Source: Hemicordylus capensis
Taxonomy: Eukaryota; Chordata; Lepidosauria; Squamata; Cordylidae
Direction: 5' to 3'
DNA length: 64,000 nt
Assembly (NCBI RefSeq): GCF_027244095.1
Contig: NC_069671.1
Location: 2,046,001 to 2,110,000 of the forward strand
Made by a program: the position numbers and the translations under genes. Of this stretch, positions 11,130 through 21,537 are shown in pieces (the first letter of the stretch is position 1; each line of letters begins with the position of its first letter). The notes beneath the pieces were generated by a model. That model had not been told where the DNA came from, did no database searches, and was given only the letters and a program-made list of their open reading frames with translations.

Positions 11130-11650
11130 AGACACACCAGGGATCAAGCCAGATAGACTATGAGAAGGAGCCAGAGGGTCTAGAAGGAGTCAAGAATCAG
11201 GAACAAGCCAAGCAGACAATCAGGATCCAGCAGATCTCGACAGGAGCCAAGGATCAGGAATGAGCCAGGAGTCAAACCAAGTAGGCAATCAAGTCAGAGG
11301 GTCTAGAAGAGCCAAGTAGAGTCAAGCCAAGTAGGCAATCAAGAGTCAGAGGGTCTAGAAGGATCTAAGAATCAAGAACAAGCCATGGGTCAAGCCAAGT
11401 AGACAATCAGGATCCAGCAGATCTCAACAGGAGCCAGGGATCATGAATGAGCCAGGAATCAAACCAAGTAGGCAATCAAGTCAGAGGGTCTAGAAGGAGC
11501 CAAGTAGAATCAAGCCAAGTAGGCAATCAAGAGTCAGAGGGTCTAGAAGGAGCCAAGAATCACCAACAAGCCAAGGGTCAAGTCAAGTAGACAATCAGGA
11601 TCCAGCAGATCTAGACAGGTAATCAGGAGTCCAAGGTAAGCCAAGGGTCA
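11130..11650. repeat. Higher-order minisatellite, ~187-bp unit of three subunits
   Basis: The 17-mer 'caggatccagcagatct' occurs at 11221, 11408 and 11596 (spacings 187 and 188). Within a unit, 'gtaggcaatc' or 'gtagacaatc' recurs at 11281, 11331, 11399 and 11468, giving subunits of about 50, 68 and 69 bp. 'gtcagagggtctagaag' is the other recurring block. Confidence 0.85.
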
Positions 11651-12460
11651 AATCGACCAGACAGGAGAGATACTGAGACAACTCCACCAGAGCAAGGAAC
11701 CTATGATACTGATGAAAAGGTAGCTTCGACAGGAAGTCTCTTGTACTTCTTCCTGTCTGCAGGAGAACCAATAATAACAGGCACCAGGATGTTGTGCTAG
11801 CTAGCTCTGCTATGCTGGGAGCTTGCATTCCAGACTCCTGTTGCACTCGTGCAAACATCCTTGAGACTGGCAAAAAGGTGCACACAGTACACGGCGCGCC
11901 ATCTGCTGGGAAAGCTCTTCCTCAGTTCACAGACACTGCAGGGAATATTTGCAGAAGAGCACAGCTTTGGGATACTGTGCGCCACATGGCCATCTTCCAG
12001 GTGCACAAGTTTGTTGCACAAGCATAGCGTCCGTCTGGATGTTGGCCATGGCCTTTGCTGATGGACAGGCAACCATTTCTGAAGACCATCCTCACCAAGC
12101 TAAGCCAGGCCAAGGGTCACTTGGGGGCAATTTACAGGAGCAGAGGAGCTCTCTTTGGATTCCACCTGGGGAACCGGCGGCTTGAAGATTCAGCTGCAGC
12201 CTCTGCATGGGACATGTGCCGAAGGGCAGGCAAGCAGAGAAGGAGCGCCACTAATTGCCTGCCTGCTCAGGAAAGCAAACAACAGCTGGTGTTTCTTCCT
12301 TAGGCATTCCCCTCGGGGGTCTGTCTGAAGGGAAGTTTTTTGACTTGGAAGCAGGGGAGAAACTATAATAGAGGGACTAGCTGGTGCAGAGAAGGCGTGC
12401 TGGACTCCAGGCCAGAGGTTTGCCTCTATAGGCTAGGAGGCAGAGCCAAGGATGGAGGGG
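11651..12460. other. Unassigned sequence, no gene seen
   Basis: Several open frames overlap here on both strands, but none has a domain that I recognise and no splice-flanked exon stands out. Confidence 0.35.
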
Positions 12461-12708
12461 TAAAGTAAAGGTCAAGTCACTATCGGCTTCTGGCACCCAC
12501 AGAGCCCTGTGGTTTTCTTTGGCAGAACGCAGGAGGGCTTTACTATTGCCTCCTCCTGCACAGTATGAGATGATGCCTTTCTGCATCTTTGCTATATCTC
12601 TGCCACCCGATATAGGTGCTTCCCATAGTCTGGGAAATATACCAGTGGGGATTCAAACCAGCAACCTCTTGCTTTCTGGGCAAGTTCCTTCCTCCTGCAT
12701 CATTAGGT
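12461..12708 (-). repeat. tRNA-derived SINE with GACTCGACGGCA-type tail
   Basis: The tail side lies at 12461 ('taaagtaaaggtcaagtcac') and the tRNA-like head near 12650-12705 ('ggggattcaaaccagcaacc'). Confidence 0.75.
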
Positions 12709-12723
12709 GGCTTTCTAGGAGGG

Positions 12724-12930
12724 GTAAAGTAAAAGTAAAGTGTGCCGGCAAGTCGATTTTGACTCCTGGTGCACACAGAGCCCTGTGGTTTCCTTTTGGC
12801 AGAATGCAGGAGGGGTTTACCATTGCCTCCTCCTGTGCAAAGTATGAGATGATGCCTTTCAGCATCTTCCTATATCGCTGCTGCCCGATATAATATCAGC
12901 GGGGATTCGAATTGGCAATCTTCTGCTTGT
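12724..12930 (-). repeat. tRNA-derived SINE, second head-to-tail copy
   Basis: The same family in the same orientation directly beside the copy at 12461-12708: 'gtgccggcaagtcg' tail, 'catcttcctatatcgctgc' body, and a head cut off near 12930. Confidence 0.75.
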
Positions 12931-12943
12931 TATTATTATTTAT

Positions 12944-13168
12944 GAGCCAGCGTGGTGTAGTGGTTAGAGTGCTGGACTAGGACCAGAGAGACCCGAGTTC
13001 AAATCCCCATTCAGCCATGATACTAGCTGGGTGACTCTGGGCCAGTCACTTCTCTCCCAGCCTAACCTACTTCACAGGGTTGTTGTGAGGAGAAACCTAA
13101 GTATGTAGTACACCGCTCTGGGCTCCTTGGAGGAAGAGCGGGATATAAAATGTAAAATAAAATTTAAA
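12944..13168 (+). repeat. Sauria-type tRNA SINE, full length
   Basis: A box 'gtggtgtagtggttagagtg', B box 'cgagttcaaatcc', tail 'ggaggaagagcgggatataa' and then A-rich sequence. One of the best-kept copies of the window. Confidence 0.9.
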
Positions 13169-13179
13169 AAAACTATTTA

Positions 13180-13572
13180 TTATTTATTCGATGTATATAC
13201 CGCCCTTCCAAAATGGCTTTATTACAACAGAATAAAAACAAATTAACAATTAACAATTAAAATCAAAACGATAAAAACAGAATAAAACCAATTAAACATT
13301 CACACAGTTAAAAACCCTGGAAAACCAGTTTACAGCAGTTTAAAAACCCTGGAAGACCAAGCCAAACAGACAGGTTTTAAGGGATCTCCTGGAAGACAAT
13401 AATGAACTCAAATTATGGATTTCTGCCAGGAGTGCATTCCATGGCCCAGGAGCAGCTATAGAGAAGATTCGCCTCCGAGTTGCCACCGGACAAACCGGTG
13501 GTAACTGGAGACGGACCTCCTCAGTTGACCTTAACGTGCGGTGGGGATCATGTAGAAGAAGGCTTTCTAAGA
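13180..13572 (-). repeat. L2-clade LINE 3' end
   Basis: On the minus strand it runs from a coding remnant to the tail 'ccattttggaagggcggtat'. The plus-strand text closely parallels 17992-18370 ('aatgaactcaaattatgg', 'aggagcagctatagagaag'), where the ORF2 end is readable. Confidence 0.65.
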
Positions 13573-13947
13573 TTATTAGTCAAGCATTTCCCCACTGCTC
13601 CACTTATGGTGGGTCTAGGAGGGGTAGTCTGAGCGTCTCTGAGCCTTTTCAGAACAAGGCAGGCACTTGGAGCTCTCCAGGGTGCTGAAGCCTCACTTCC
13701 TGGGTTCCCGATTGTGGGGCAAAGCATAGCTCAGGTGGGCTGGCACACTCTCCAACATGCCTCAAATGACACAAGGGACCTGCTGTCCTCACAGCAAGGA
13801 TTTCTCCATGTGCCAAGCCTCTGCCCCAGTTGCACGTGGCTGAAGGCTCTGCTCCATCTGCTCTGCTCAAGGCATCAGCCAGTCCCTTGCCCTTCACTGA
13901 CCTAAAAGCTGAGAAGGTGGTTTGCTCTTTGGGTTCTAGGCGTGCTA
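13573..13947. other. Unassigned sequence, no gene seen
   Basis: No repeat or exon recognised. Confidence 0.3.
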
Positions 13948-14110
13948 GGTAGGGGTGTGCACAAACCGTTCAATGTCGAACCAGTTCATCTCGAACCGGG
14001 CCAGTCTGGCAGCTCAATCGCAAACCGAACTGGAGGTGGTTTGGTCTGTGATTGAACTGAATCAAGCCCAGTTTGGACGGACCAGTTCAGCATCAAAAGG
14101 GCATCCTAGT
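13948..14110. repeat. Unclassified repeat rich in GAACCGGTTC-type words
   Basis: Starts 'taggggtgtgcacaaaccg' and is full of short inverted words such as 'gaaccagttc' and 'cgaaccggg'. Similar openings occur at 27118 and, reversed, at 50905 ('gtttgcacatcccta'). The family was not identified. Confidence 0.4.
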
Positions 14111-14231
14111 ACCATGGACCTCTCTGAGACCAGGGGACTGACCGAAAGGAGGGCAACCTGAGAAGATCTCACAGGACCGGACAGGACTGGCTGGGAGAGG
14201 CGGTCCTGAAGGTCAGCAGGTGCGAAGCATC

Positions 14232-14312
14232 CAGGAAGCTGCTTCAGTGTCCCAACTTCCCTCCCTGGCAGCATCTCCAAGATAGGGCTGAGAGAGACTC
14301 CTGCCTGCAAGA
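14232..14312 (+). repeat. Composite SINE body fragment
   Basis: 'acttccctccctggcagcat' through 'gagagactcctgcctgcaag'. It abuts a locally duplicated segment. Confidence 0.6.
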
Positions 14313-14315
14313 AGA

Positions 14316-14415
14316 ACCAAGAGCTCCCTGCAGGCCTGGCAGAGCGGAGTACCCCAGCAACGCTGTCCAGCAGTGCTCCACGGTCTCCAAGCCGTATCTG
14401 GGAAGACCAGATATC
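14316..14415 (+). repeat. Locally duplicated segment, copy 1
   Basis: 'aagagctccctgcaggcctg' and 'gcagagcggagtaccccag' recur at 14858-14900. The two copies flank a full composite SINE. Confidence 0.75.
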
Positions 14416-14443
14416 CATATCTGGGAAGGATATCCGGGAGAGG

Positions 14444-14760
14444 AGAGCTGGTCTGGTGGTAGAAAGCATGACTTGTCCACATAGCTAAGCAAGGTCTGCC
14501 CTGATTGCATTTGAATGGGAGACTTGATGTGTGAGCACTGCAAGATCTTCCCTTCAGGGGATGATGGAGCCGCTCTGGGAAGAGCATCTAGGTTGCAAGT
14601 TCCCTCCCTGGCAGCGTCTCCAACAAGATAGGGCTGGGAGAGAGACTCCTGCCTGCAACCTTGGAGAAGCCGCTGCCAGTCTGTGAAGACAATACTGAGC
14701 TAGATAGACCAAGGGTCTGACTCAGTAGATGGCAGTTTCCTATGTTCCTATGTTCCTATA
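14444..14760 (+). repeat. 5S-headed composite SINE, full length
   Basis: The 5S-like 'agctaagcaaggtctgccct' and 'gaatgggagac' lie at 14482-14523; the body and 3' end 'gcagtttcctatgttccta' follow, with the terminal 'tgttccta' repeated. Confidence 0.85.
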
Positions 14761-14930
14761 CGGATATCCCTATCTGGGAATCTGTAATCCGTAATCCGTA
14801 ATCTGTAATCCGTATCTGGGAAGACCAGATATCCCCTCCGGCTGTATCTGGGAAGACCAAGAGCTCCCTGCAGGCCTGGCAGAGCGGAGTACCCCAGCAA
14901 GGCTGTCCAGCTGCGCTCTACGGTTGTCTG
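14761..14930 (+). repeat. Locally duplicated segment, copy 2, with 9-bp tandem
   Basis: A short tandem of 'taatccg'-type units at 14787-14815 is followed by 'tctgggaagaccagatatcc', also seen near 14398 and 14410, and then the second copy of the segment at 14316-14415. Confidence 0.65.
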
Positions 14931-15399
14931 TGTGCATATGGCAGCCGGGCTGCCGACTGCAGGGTATGAAGGTGCGTCGCGCGTGCAGGTGCATCCTGGC
15001 TACTAGTGCACAGGGATACAGAGTGGGCAGCCTGTATCTCAGTCACAGGCTGGGCCGGCATCTGCCTGCCTGCAGACCGAGCCCTGCAGAGGAAACAGGC
15101 TTGAAGTGCGGTGACATTTGGGAGGCCGATGCTCACTGCACGGTGCACAAAGCCCTGGCACTGCCAGCGCCGCTGAGTGGTTCGTGCCGCATGTGATGCG
15201 GATAATCTGGCTCTGGAGAGGCGAGGCCTTGGCAGTGCTCGGAGGCCTCTCCCGCCCAGCCCTCTCCCAGCTGGAGAGCAGCAGCGCTCAGACAAGGCCA
15301 TCACTCACGCTCTCACTCTGCATGCTAACGAAGGCTCTCCATGCCCACTCGTCTCGAGCATGATTGCTCCGCGCTCGCTGGGATCCGGAGGCCTTCAAG
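14931..15399. other. Unassigned GC-rich sequence
   Basis: CpG-containing sequence (for example 'gtgcgtcgcgcgtgcagg' near 14970) with overlapping open frames on both strands but no recognisable protein. It could be a regulatory or promoter fragment; nothing proves it. Confidence 0.3.
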
Positions 15400-15569
15400 A
15401 AAGAGCAGAAGGTTTCAAGTTCCCACCCTGGCTTCTCCAAAATAGGGCTGAGAGAGACTCCTGCCTGCAACCCTGGAGAAGCCGCTGCCAGTCTGTGAAG
15501 ACAATACTGAGTTAGATAGACCAATGGTCTGACTCAGTATATGGCAGCTTCCTGTGTTCCTGTGTTCCT
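15400..15569 (+). repeat. Composite SINE, 3' half
   Basis: From 'agcagaaggtttcaagttcc' to 'cagcttcctgtgttcctg'. The 5S head is missing. Confidence 0.8.
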
Positions 15570-15857
15570 AATGCCAGGCTCCTGTTGGCAAGGAGAAGCA
15601 CCAGCATTCACATTTCGGAGGCCACACAGGGAGCCCTGTGACAGATGGGGGTGGGGTTTTTTTGGCGGGGAGAGGTAAAGAGTTCCTACCCTGGCCGTCA
15701 CAGATGAGCAGACCCTCTGTTTGGGCATGCAAACTCCCCATCACGGCAGCGTACGCATCCAATCTGTACCATGCATTGGAAGGGCCTGTCTCCAGGTTCA
15801 CTTTTTAAATGAACACAGGTAGAGTCATTCACACAAACACATGTACGAGTGGAGCCT
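15570..15857. other. Unassigned sequence, no gene seen
   Basis: No repeat or exon recognised. Confidence 0.3.
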
Positions 15858-16512
15858 AGGAACACAGGGTCACAGGAAGCTGCCTTTTACTGAGTCAGAC
15901 CATTGGTCCATCTAGCTCAGTATTATCTACTCAGACTGGCAGCGGCTTTGGGATGTGTTCCCTGCTTCGATTGTGTGTGCGCACGCAAGAGGAGAGCTGG
16001 TCTGGTGGGAGCAAGCATGATGTGTCCCCTTAGCTAAGCAGGGTCCACCCTGGTTGCATATGAAAGGGAGACTAGAAGTGTGAGCAATGGAAGAGATTCC
16101 CCTCAGGGGATGGAGCCGCTCTAGGAAGAGCATCTAGGCTCCAAGTTCCCTCCCTGGCTTCTCCAAGATAGGCCTGAAAGAGATTCCTGCCTGCAGCCTT
16201 GGAGAAGCCGCTGCCAGTCTGGGTGGACAATACTGAGCTAGATGGACCAAGGGTCTGACTCAGAATATGGCAGCTTTCTATGTTCCTTCTCCAAGGCTGT
16301 GGCCAGGAGTCTCTCTCAAGCCCTATCTTGGAGATGTTGTCAGGGAAGGAATCTGGAGCCTTCTGCATGCAAGCAGGCAGATGTTCTTCCCAGAGCAGCC
16401 CCATCCCCTAAGGGGAATGTCTTGCTGTGCTCACACATGTAGTCTCCCATTCAAATGCAAACCAGGGTAGACCCTGCTTAGCAAAGGGGACAATGCATGC
16501 ATTCTATCACAA
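15858..16512 (-). repeat. 5S-headed composite SINE interrupted by another copy
   Basis: The 3' end lies at 15858-15951 and stops at 'actggcagcggctt'. The rest resumes at about 16288 ('ctccaaggctgtggcc') and runs to the 5S head at about 16465-16480. Between the halves sits a plus-strand copy of the same family. Confidence 0.8.
15992..16287 (+). repeat. 5S-headed composite SINE inserted in a relative
   Basis: Full-length copy with 'agctaagcagggtccaccct' and 3' end 'cagctttctatgttcc'. It lies inside the minus-strand copy at 15858-16512, so it is the younger of the two. Confidence 0.85.
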
Positions 16513-16751
16513 GACCTTTTAGAGTTCCTGTCCACACCTTGTGACCCTCTCCTCTCCTGAAGCCTCAGTATGAGGGGGAAGCGTGCATGGAAATCCCCAC
16601 ACCATCCCCAAACATTGCCATCTTCTCTGGTTATCTGCCTCTGGCTCCTTCTGATCACTCGCCAAGAGCAATCTCCTTCTTCATGGGGCTCGTTGCCCTC
16701 AGGTTCTGCCCCCTGCTTAACTATTGGCTTGGATGTCAGTAAAGGGGGCTC
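16513..16751. other. Unassigned sequence, no gene seen
   Basis: No repeat or exon recognised between the composite SINE and the CR1 end. Confidence 0.3.
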
Positions 16752-16987
16752 AGACTAATTCATGGAAGAGAGGTCTATCAATGGCTACTAGTCTGGTGGC
16801 TATGGGCCACCTCCAGACTCAGAGGTAGGATGCCTCTGAATCCCAGTTGCAGGGGAGCAACAGCAGGAGAGAGGGCGTGCCCTCAGCTCTTGCCTGTGGG
16901 CTTCTCAGGGGCATCTGGTGGGCCACTGCGTGAGACTAGGTAGGCCTTTGCCTGATATATCCAGCAGGACTGTTTTTATGTTCTTGC
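16752..16987 (+). repeat. CR1 LINE 3' end
   Basis: 'atcaatggctactagtctgg', 'gaatcccagttgcaggggag' and 'catctggtgggccactgcg', ending near 'actgtttttatgttctt'. This is the squamate CR1 3' UTR pattern. Confidence 0.75.
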
Positions 16988-17756
16988 TCCCAAATCTTCC
17001 CTTTCCGACCCTGATGCAATTGCATGCAATATTGCTTTGGATTTCTGTCTGTGCAGCATTCTACCAATGGGCCAGATCCTATATACACACACACCAACTA
17101 ACATAGAGCAGAAAAAGTTGCAATCCTACGTATGGTCACACCAGGACTGCTTTTTAAAAAATGCATGTGCCATCTGTAATGAAGGGAAAAAACAATACAA
17201 GAGACCTGGGGGAACTGGACGCAATCGCTAAATCCACAGGCTCCCGTTCCAGAAATGATTTCAGAAACTCTCCTAGTGAAATTGGATGCAGCAGAAGTGG
17301 AACACAAGCCAGAGTGAAGGCGAAGAACAGCAAAGGAGTGGGTGGGGGAATCCTCGTATTCTGCCCACACACACACAGAGGAGCACACCGAGGTTCCTTC
17401 ATTTCATTCCCTTCACGTGCTCTTCTCTCTGGCTCATTATGTGGTCTCCAGAGATGTGCCCGGGAGTATCTCTCAACTATGGGCTTAATAAATAATGTGC
17501 CTCAATAGAAAGTGTCTTGCAGTGGAATATTCTGCATGCCTGAAAACACTGCGCCTCCAACAAACAAGAAGTCCCCATAGGATACCATGTCTGCAGGGAC
17601 ACCAGGTGGAGATCTGGTCTTGTGGTAAACACACACACACCTCTGAAATCCCTGAACTGATGGTTTCCAATTGACGGGGTACCCTTCTTCCCAAAGGTTG
17701 TGCACTCCTCCTGGTGTAGACAATACTGAGCTAGATGGACCCCTAGTCTGACTCTG
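16988..17756. other. Unassigned sequence, no gene seen
   Basis: Contains two short CA tracts (near 17369 and 17628) and a composite-SINE-like scrap at 17715-17750 ('gacaatactgagctagatgg'). No exon recognised. Confidence 0.35.
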
Positions 17757-17990
17757 TGGCCGCTTTCGCACGTAATGCAGAACCACAGTTGAATGGGTCT
17801 GCGGTTCCATGGATGTTACATCCAAATGCGGACAACCAATGCGGGTTAGGCGTGGTGACAAAACCAAGGGTTCCGATTTGGAACTCCAGTCTGAACCCTC
17901 GAGTGATCATGAGTTTCATCTTTGCAACCCGAGGTTCCAGGCAGCTTGAAGGATGTCCAAATTCGGAACCGCAGGCTGCTTCCCATGGAA
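17757..17990. mobile_element. Possible DNA-transposon relic
   Basis: Begins 'ggccgctttcgcacgtaatg' and contains inverted words such as 'gcggttcc' and 'ggaaccgc'. The far end abuts an L2 tail. The call is weak. Confidence 0.3.
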
Positions 17991-17991
17991 G

Positions 17992-18672
17992 CATTTATAT
18001 GCCGCCCCATCCAAACGGCTCTGGGCGGTGCACAACAATAAAAAGAAAACCCACAAATCAATCCTTTTAAAAACATTCATTACAGAACAATTTAAAAACA
18101 GCATAAAACCATTAACAACACATTTTTAAAAGTTTTAAAACCCTGGAAGGCCAGGCCAAACAGCTCTCCTGAAGGCCAAAAATGAATTCAGATTACGGAT
18201 TTCTGCTGGGATTGCATTTCACAGCCCAGGAACAGCTACAGAGAAGGCCCGCCTCTGAGTCACCACCAGACATACCAGGTGGTGACTCCAGGTGGTGACT
18301 CCAGGTGTTAACTGGAGACGGACCTGCTTAGATGACCTTAATGTGCAGTGCGGATCATACCAAAGAAGGCGCTCTCCAAGGTAACCCGGACCTAAGGCAT
18401 TCAGGGCTTTAAAGGTAATAACCAGCACTTTGTATTTTGCCCAGAAACATATCGGCAGCCAGTGCAACTGTTTTAAAACAGGCATAATGTGGTCTCTCTG
18501 CGTTACCCCAGAGACCAGTCTGGCTGCTGCGTTTTGAACTAACTGAAGTTTCCAAACTAAGTACAAAGGCAGCCCCACATAGAGCACATTGCAGTAGTCA
18601 AGCCCGGAGGTTACCAGCGGATGCACCACTGTTTTGAGGTTGTCCTCTTCAAGGAATAGAGATTGCTCCAAG
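17992..18672 (-). repeat. L2-clade LINE: ORF2 C-terminus and 3' tail
   Basis: The minus-strand frame 18671-18219 reads LDYCNVLYVGLP, LQLVQNAAARLVSG and VLKQLHWLPICF, the C-terminal signature of CR1/L2-group LINE ORF2. Past a TGG-to-TGA stop the same frame continues as NAIPAEIRNLNSF. The tail 'caccgcccagagccg' then 'ggggcggcatataaatg' ends it near 17992. It is an ordinary LINE relic, not a host gene. Confidence 0.85.
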
Positions 18673-19189
18673 CCTGTGCGAATGTATGTAGCACCTAAGA
18701 GAGAAAAGAGCTCACCTAAGCTTCTCTTCCTTGAGACTCTAGTTTTCTACTTGCAGGAACTTCATATTCCTGGGAGCCTTTGTGGCCCACCTAGTCCGTC
18801 CAGCTCTTCTCTGTGGGGGACAGAAGCAGATGCTTTTGCCACTGGAGTCGACAAAACAGCGAAAATAGGACAGCAGCCACTTGGCACATGAATAATTCAT
18901 GGCAGGCGCACATGTAAGGTGGTGGCTGCCTTTTAAAATAACAAGCAAAGAGTATCAAATTAAAACCCCACTCCATGCCGTCCCACTTAGCGCTGATCTG
19001 TTCTGACATGTGCCAGGGTGTTTGGAAGAAGGCAAGGCAAAACTCAAGCAGCCGAGATGAAAATGCCAAGAGAAGTGGGACGGGGGAAATTGTGTGGGTG
19101 GGAGAAAGATTCTGTGTGCCGCCACCTTAGAACGGATCTCCTGGGAGGCCATGGCAGGGCTGAGATGGGTGGCAGATGCTTAATCCAGG
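18673..19189. other. Unassigned sequence, no gene seen
   Basis: No repeat or exon recognised. Confidence 0.3.
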
Positions 19190-19284
19190 GGTTCCCAACT
19201 AGCGGTGGTCCTCCAGATGTTGATGAACTACAACTCCCACCATCCCCAGCCACACTTGTGGCTGGGAATGATGGGAGGTGTAGT
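19190..19284. mobile_element. Palindromic MITE-like element
   Basis: 'gttcccaactagcggtgg', 'gaactacaactcccaccatc' and then the partial reverse arm 'gggaatgatgggaggtgtag'. A composite SINE begins immediately after it and may have cut off the right arm. Confidence 0.6.
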
Positions 19285-19287
19285 TAC

Positions 19288-19613
19288 ACAGGAACAGAGG
19301 AAGCTGCCATAGACTGAGTCAGACCCTTGGTCTATCTAGCTCAGTATTGTCTACCCAGACCGGCCGTGGCTTCTCGAAGGTTACAGGCTTGGAGTCTCTC
19401 TCAGCTCTATCTTGGAGATGCTGCCAGGGAGGGAACTTGGAACCTTCTGCATGCAAGCAGGCAGGTGTTCTTCCCCGAGTGGCTCCATCCCCTAAGGGCA
19501 ATATCTTACAGTGCTCACACATGCCGTCTCTCATCCAAATGAAAACCAGGGCTGACCCTGCTTAGCAAAGGGGACCATTCATGCTTGCTACCACAAGACC
19601 AGCTCTCCTCCCA
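19288..19613 (-). repeat. 5S-headed composite SINE, full length
   Basis: 3' end at 19300 ('gaggaagctgccata'), 5S-derived 'accctgcttagcaaagggg' near 19555 and 5' end 'caagaccagctctcc' at about 19612. Confidence 0.85.
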
Positions 19614-20059
19614 GTATATTTCCTAGGAAGAAGTTGGGTGTGGGGGGAAGGAAACTATGCTGGAAGATCAAAGCTTTGCTCATCTGCTTTGCTGACCTGG
19701 GATCTGGCGAGCCCGTTCTGACCGGCTTTCCATTGCAGTCGGAACTGTATGCCACGCCTCCCCGCTGCTAGGCCACGCCTCCTGCATAGTCTACAGCTTG
19801 TATACTTCCTCAAACCTGGGTCCCCGATGTTTTTGAGGACCTCCAAGAACACCCATCATCATCCCCAGCTGCAAGCCATTGAGGCTGGAAATGGCCCTGA
19901 GTCACGTTTGGAAGGGCGGTATAAAAACTGAATGAATGAATGAATGAACGAACAAACAAACTGCCTCCTACTCTTCATCTGATGGCCGTGTGAAGCGGCC
20001 CACTGTCTCGCTTTGTGCGGTGCTCAGCAGGACTAATGCAGATGCAAAAAGTTTGATCT
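19614..20059. other. Unassigned sequence with LINE-tail fragment
   Basis: 'ggaagggcggtataaaaact' with (GAAT)n/(GAAC)n at 19910-19962 is a CR1/L2-type tail on the plus strand. The rest is not recognised. Confidence 0.4.
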
Positions 20060-20165
20060 ACACTAGGACTGCTCAACTTCATCCCTCCGGAAGATGTTGG
20101 CCTGCAATTCCCATAACCCCCGGGTGTTGGAGTATGGGTGTTGTAGTCCGAAAACAGCAGGAGAG
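20060..20165. mobile_element. Degenerate palindromic element
   Basis: 'gatgttggcctgcaattccc' is followed by the partial reverse arm 'gggtgttgtagtccg'. It resembles the gggttct-ended palindromic family at 43.6 and 54.2 kb. Confidence 0.45.
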
Positions 20166-20659
20166 CCGAAGTGGATCAGCCCTGATCTACACCTTGGTAC
20201 GTGTCTTGTGCGGTTTCTTATTATTCATGGCCATTTGTTGGGAGCAATGGGTTGGTTCTGGGGCGCCTGGCACACCAGCCCCTGCGTGCTGCAGCACCTT
20301 GGTCCTTCCTGATTGGCAGGAAATTTACGGGCCCTTCCCTTCTCTTCTTCTCGCTCCCGTCTGTGCTCTCCTGATTAATCTGTGCCCTCACCGTGCGTGC
20401 CCAGCTGCAAGCGGAAGGCTGGCATAACAAATGAGTGGAGGGAATTCTCCTTCAAGGTGAGCACTTTCTTACTGTACTGATGATTAGCCCCTAACGAGAC
20501 GTAATGGGACATGACGTTAGAGAGCTCTGGCGAGAGGCACATTGGCAAGACTCAGGAATGAGGCATCGCTGGGGACGGAAGCTCAGCTTCCGAATCATAG
20601 ATAAAGAGACTGGACCAAAGAGAGTGACAGGGGAGAAGAATCATATTTCCATATCTGTT
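20166..20659. other. Unassigned sequence, no gene seen
   Basis: No repeat or exon recognised. Confidence 0.3.
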
Positions 20660-20930
20660 TGGTTTACTTATTTCTATTTATATACTGTCCTTTGTCCGAA
20701 GACCCCAGGGCGGTTTACAACGAGATGAAAACAACTCAATAAAAACAGAACAGAATAGTCGGAATAGAGAGGGCAGTCTTCATTTCGAGTGAGTTCCACA
20801 GCCTGGGGGCAGTCACTGAGAAGGCCCCGTCCCACGTGCTCAGCAAACGGGCCTCTGTGGGTGTCGGCACGCAGAACAGAGCCCTCTCAGCCGGTCTAGT
20901 CAGACGGGCAGATTCAGCTGGAAGCAGATG
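20660..20930 (-). repeat. L2-like LINE 3' end, diverged
   Basis: 'atttatatactgtcctttg', 'cccagggcggtttacaac' and 'gagttccacagcctgggg' correspond in order to parts of the L2 ends at 13.2 and 18.0 kb. Confidence 0.55.
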
Positions 20931-21537
20931 GGTTGGTTTCTCAACCCATCAGAAGGTTTTTAGCTGGTTGCTCATCTGCCTCTTTACAGGTTAATTAATC
21001 AGTTCGATGCATATATATTTGCATGTCACTGAACTGTTGCAGGATTGGGAACCCTCTGTCGGCCTCACGGCTAGCAGGACCCCAGCATCCCTGACTGAGG
21101 GGCTGGTGCACCTTGGGTATGGCAGTGCCGTCGCCTTCGCAGCCCACCAATCACCGAGACGCTCCCCCCTCCCACTCCTCCCTTTGCATATTTCATTGTG
21201 GTGGGCTGATGAGTTTGGAAATGGATGAGTTGCGTCTTATCAAATGCATCGCATACATGTGTACCTCTGAATCATTTACAAAGTACACACCATCTGCATC
21301 CATTATGCAGTGTTTGGAAAGACTCTGGGATGTGCCGTGCATCACTTGAGCGGTGGGGTGGAGGGAGCTGGGGCCACCCAAGGCGAGGGAGCAAGTTCTG
21401 CCTTGGCCCAGAAGCCTAGTGGGGGGGCCAGCCCCCTTTCGAACCTTTGCAAGCTTTGGAAGCAGTGCAGAGAACGAGCAGGAAGGGGAAATTGCCAGCA
21501 GCTCCTCTTCTCTCCTCATGCTTCTTGCCAGTTTTAT
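20931..21537. other. Unassigned sequence, no gene seen
   Basis: No repeat or exon recognised between the L2-like and CR1 segments. Confidence 0.3.

Noticed and set aside
11130-11650. CRISPR-like array
   Set aside because: Repeats are long, adjacent and lack unique spacers of constant length; it is a minisatellite in a vertebrate genome.
12944-13020. tRNA gene
   Set aside because: A and B boxes are present, but the sequence does not fold as a complete tRNA and continues as a Sauria-type SINE.
18219-18671. 150-residue open frame on the minus strand
   Set aside because: Its sequence (LDYCNVLYVGLP, VQNAAARLV, LHWLPI) is the C-terminus of an L2-group LINE, and it leads into an L2 tail, so it is a repeat relic and not a host gene.
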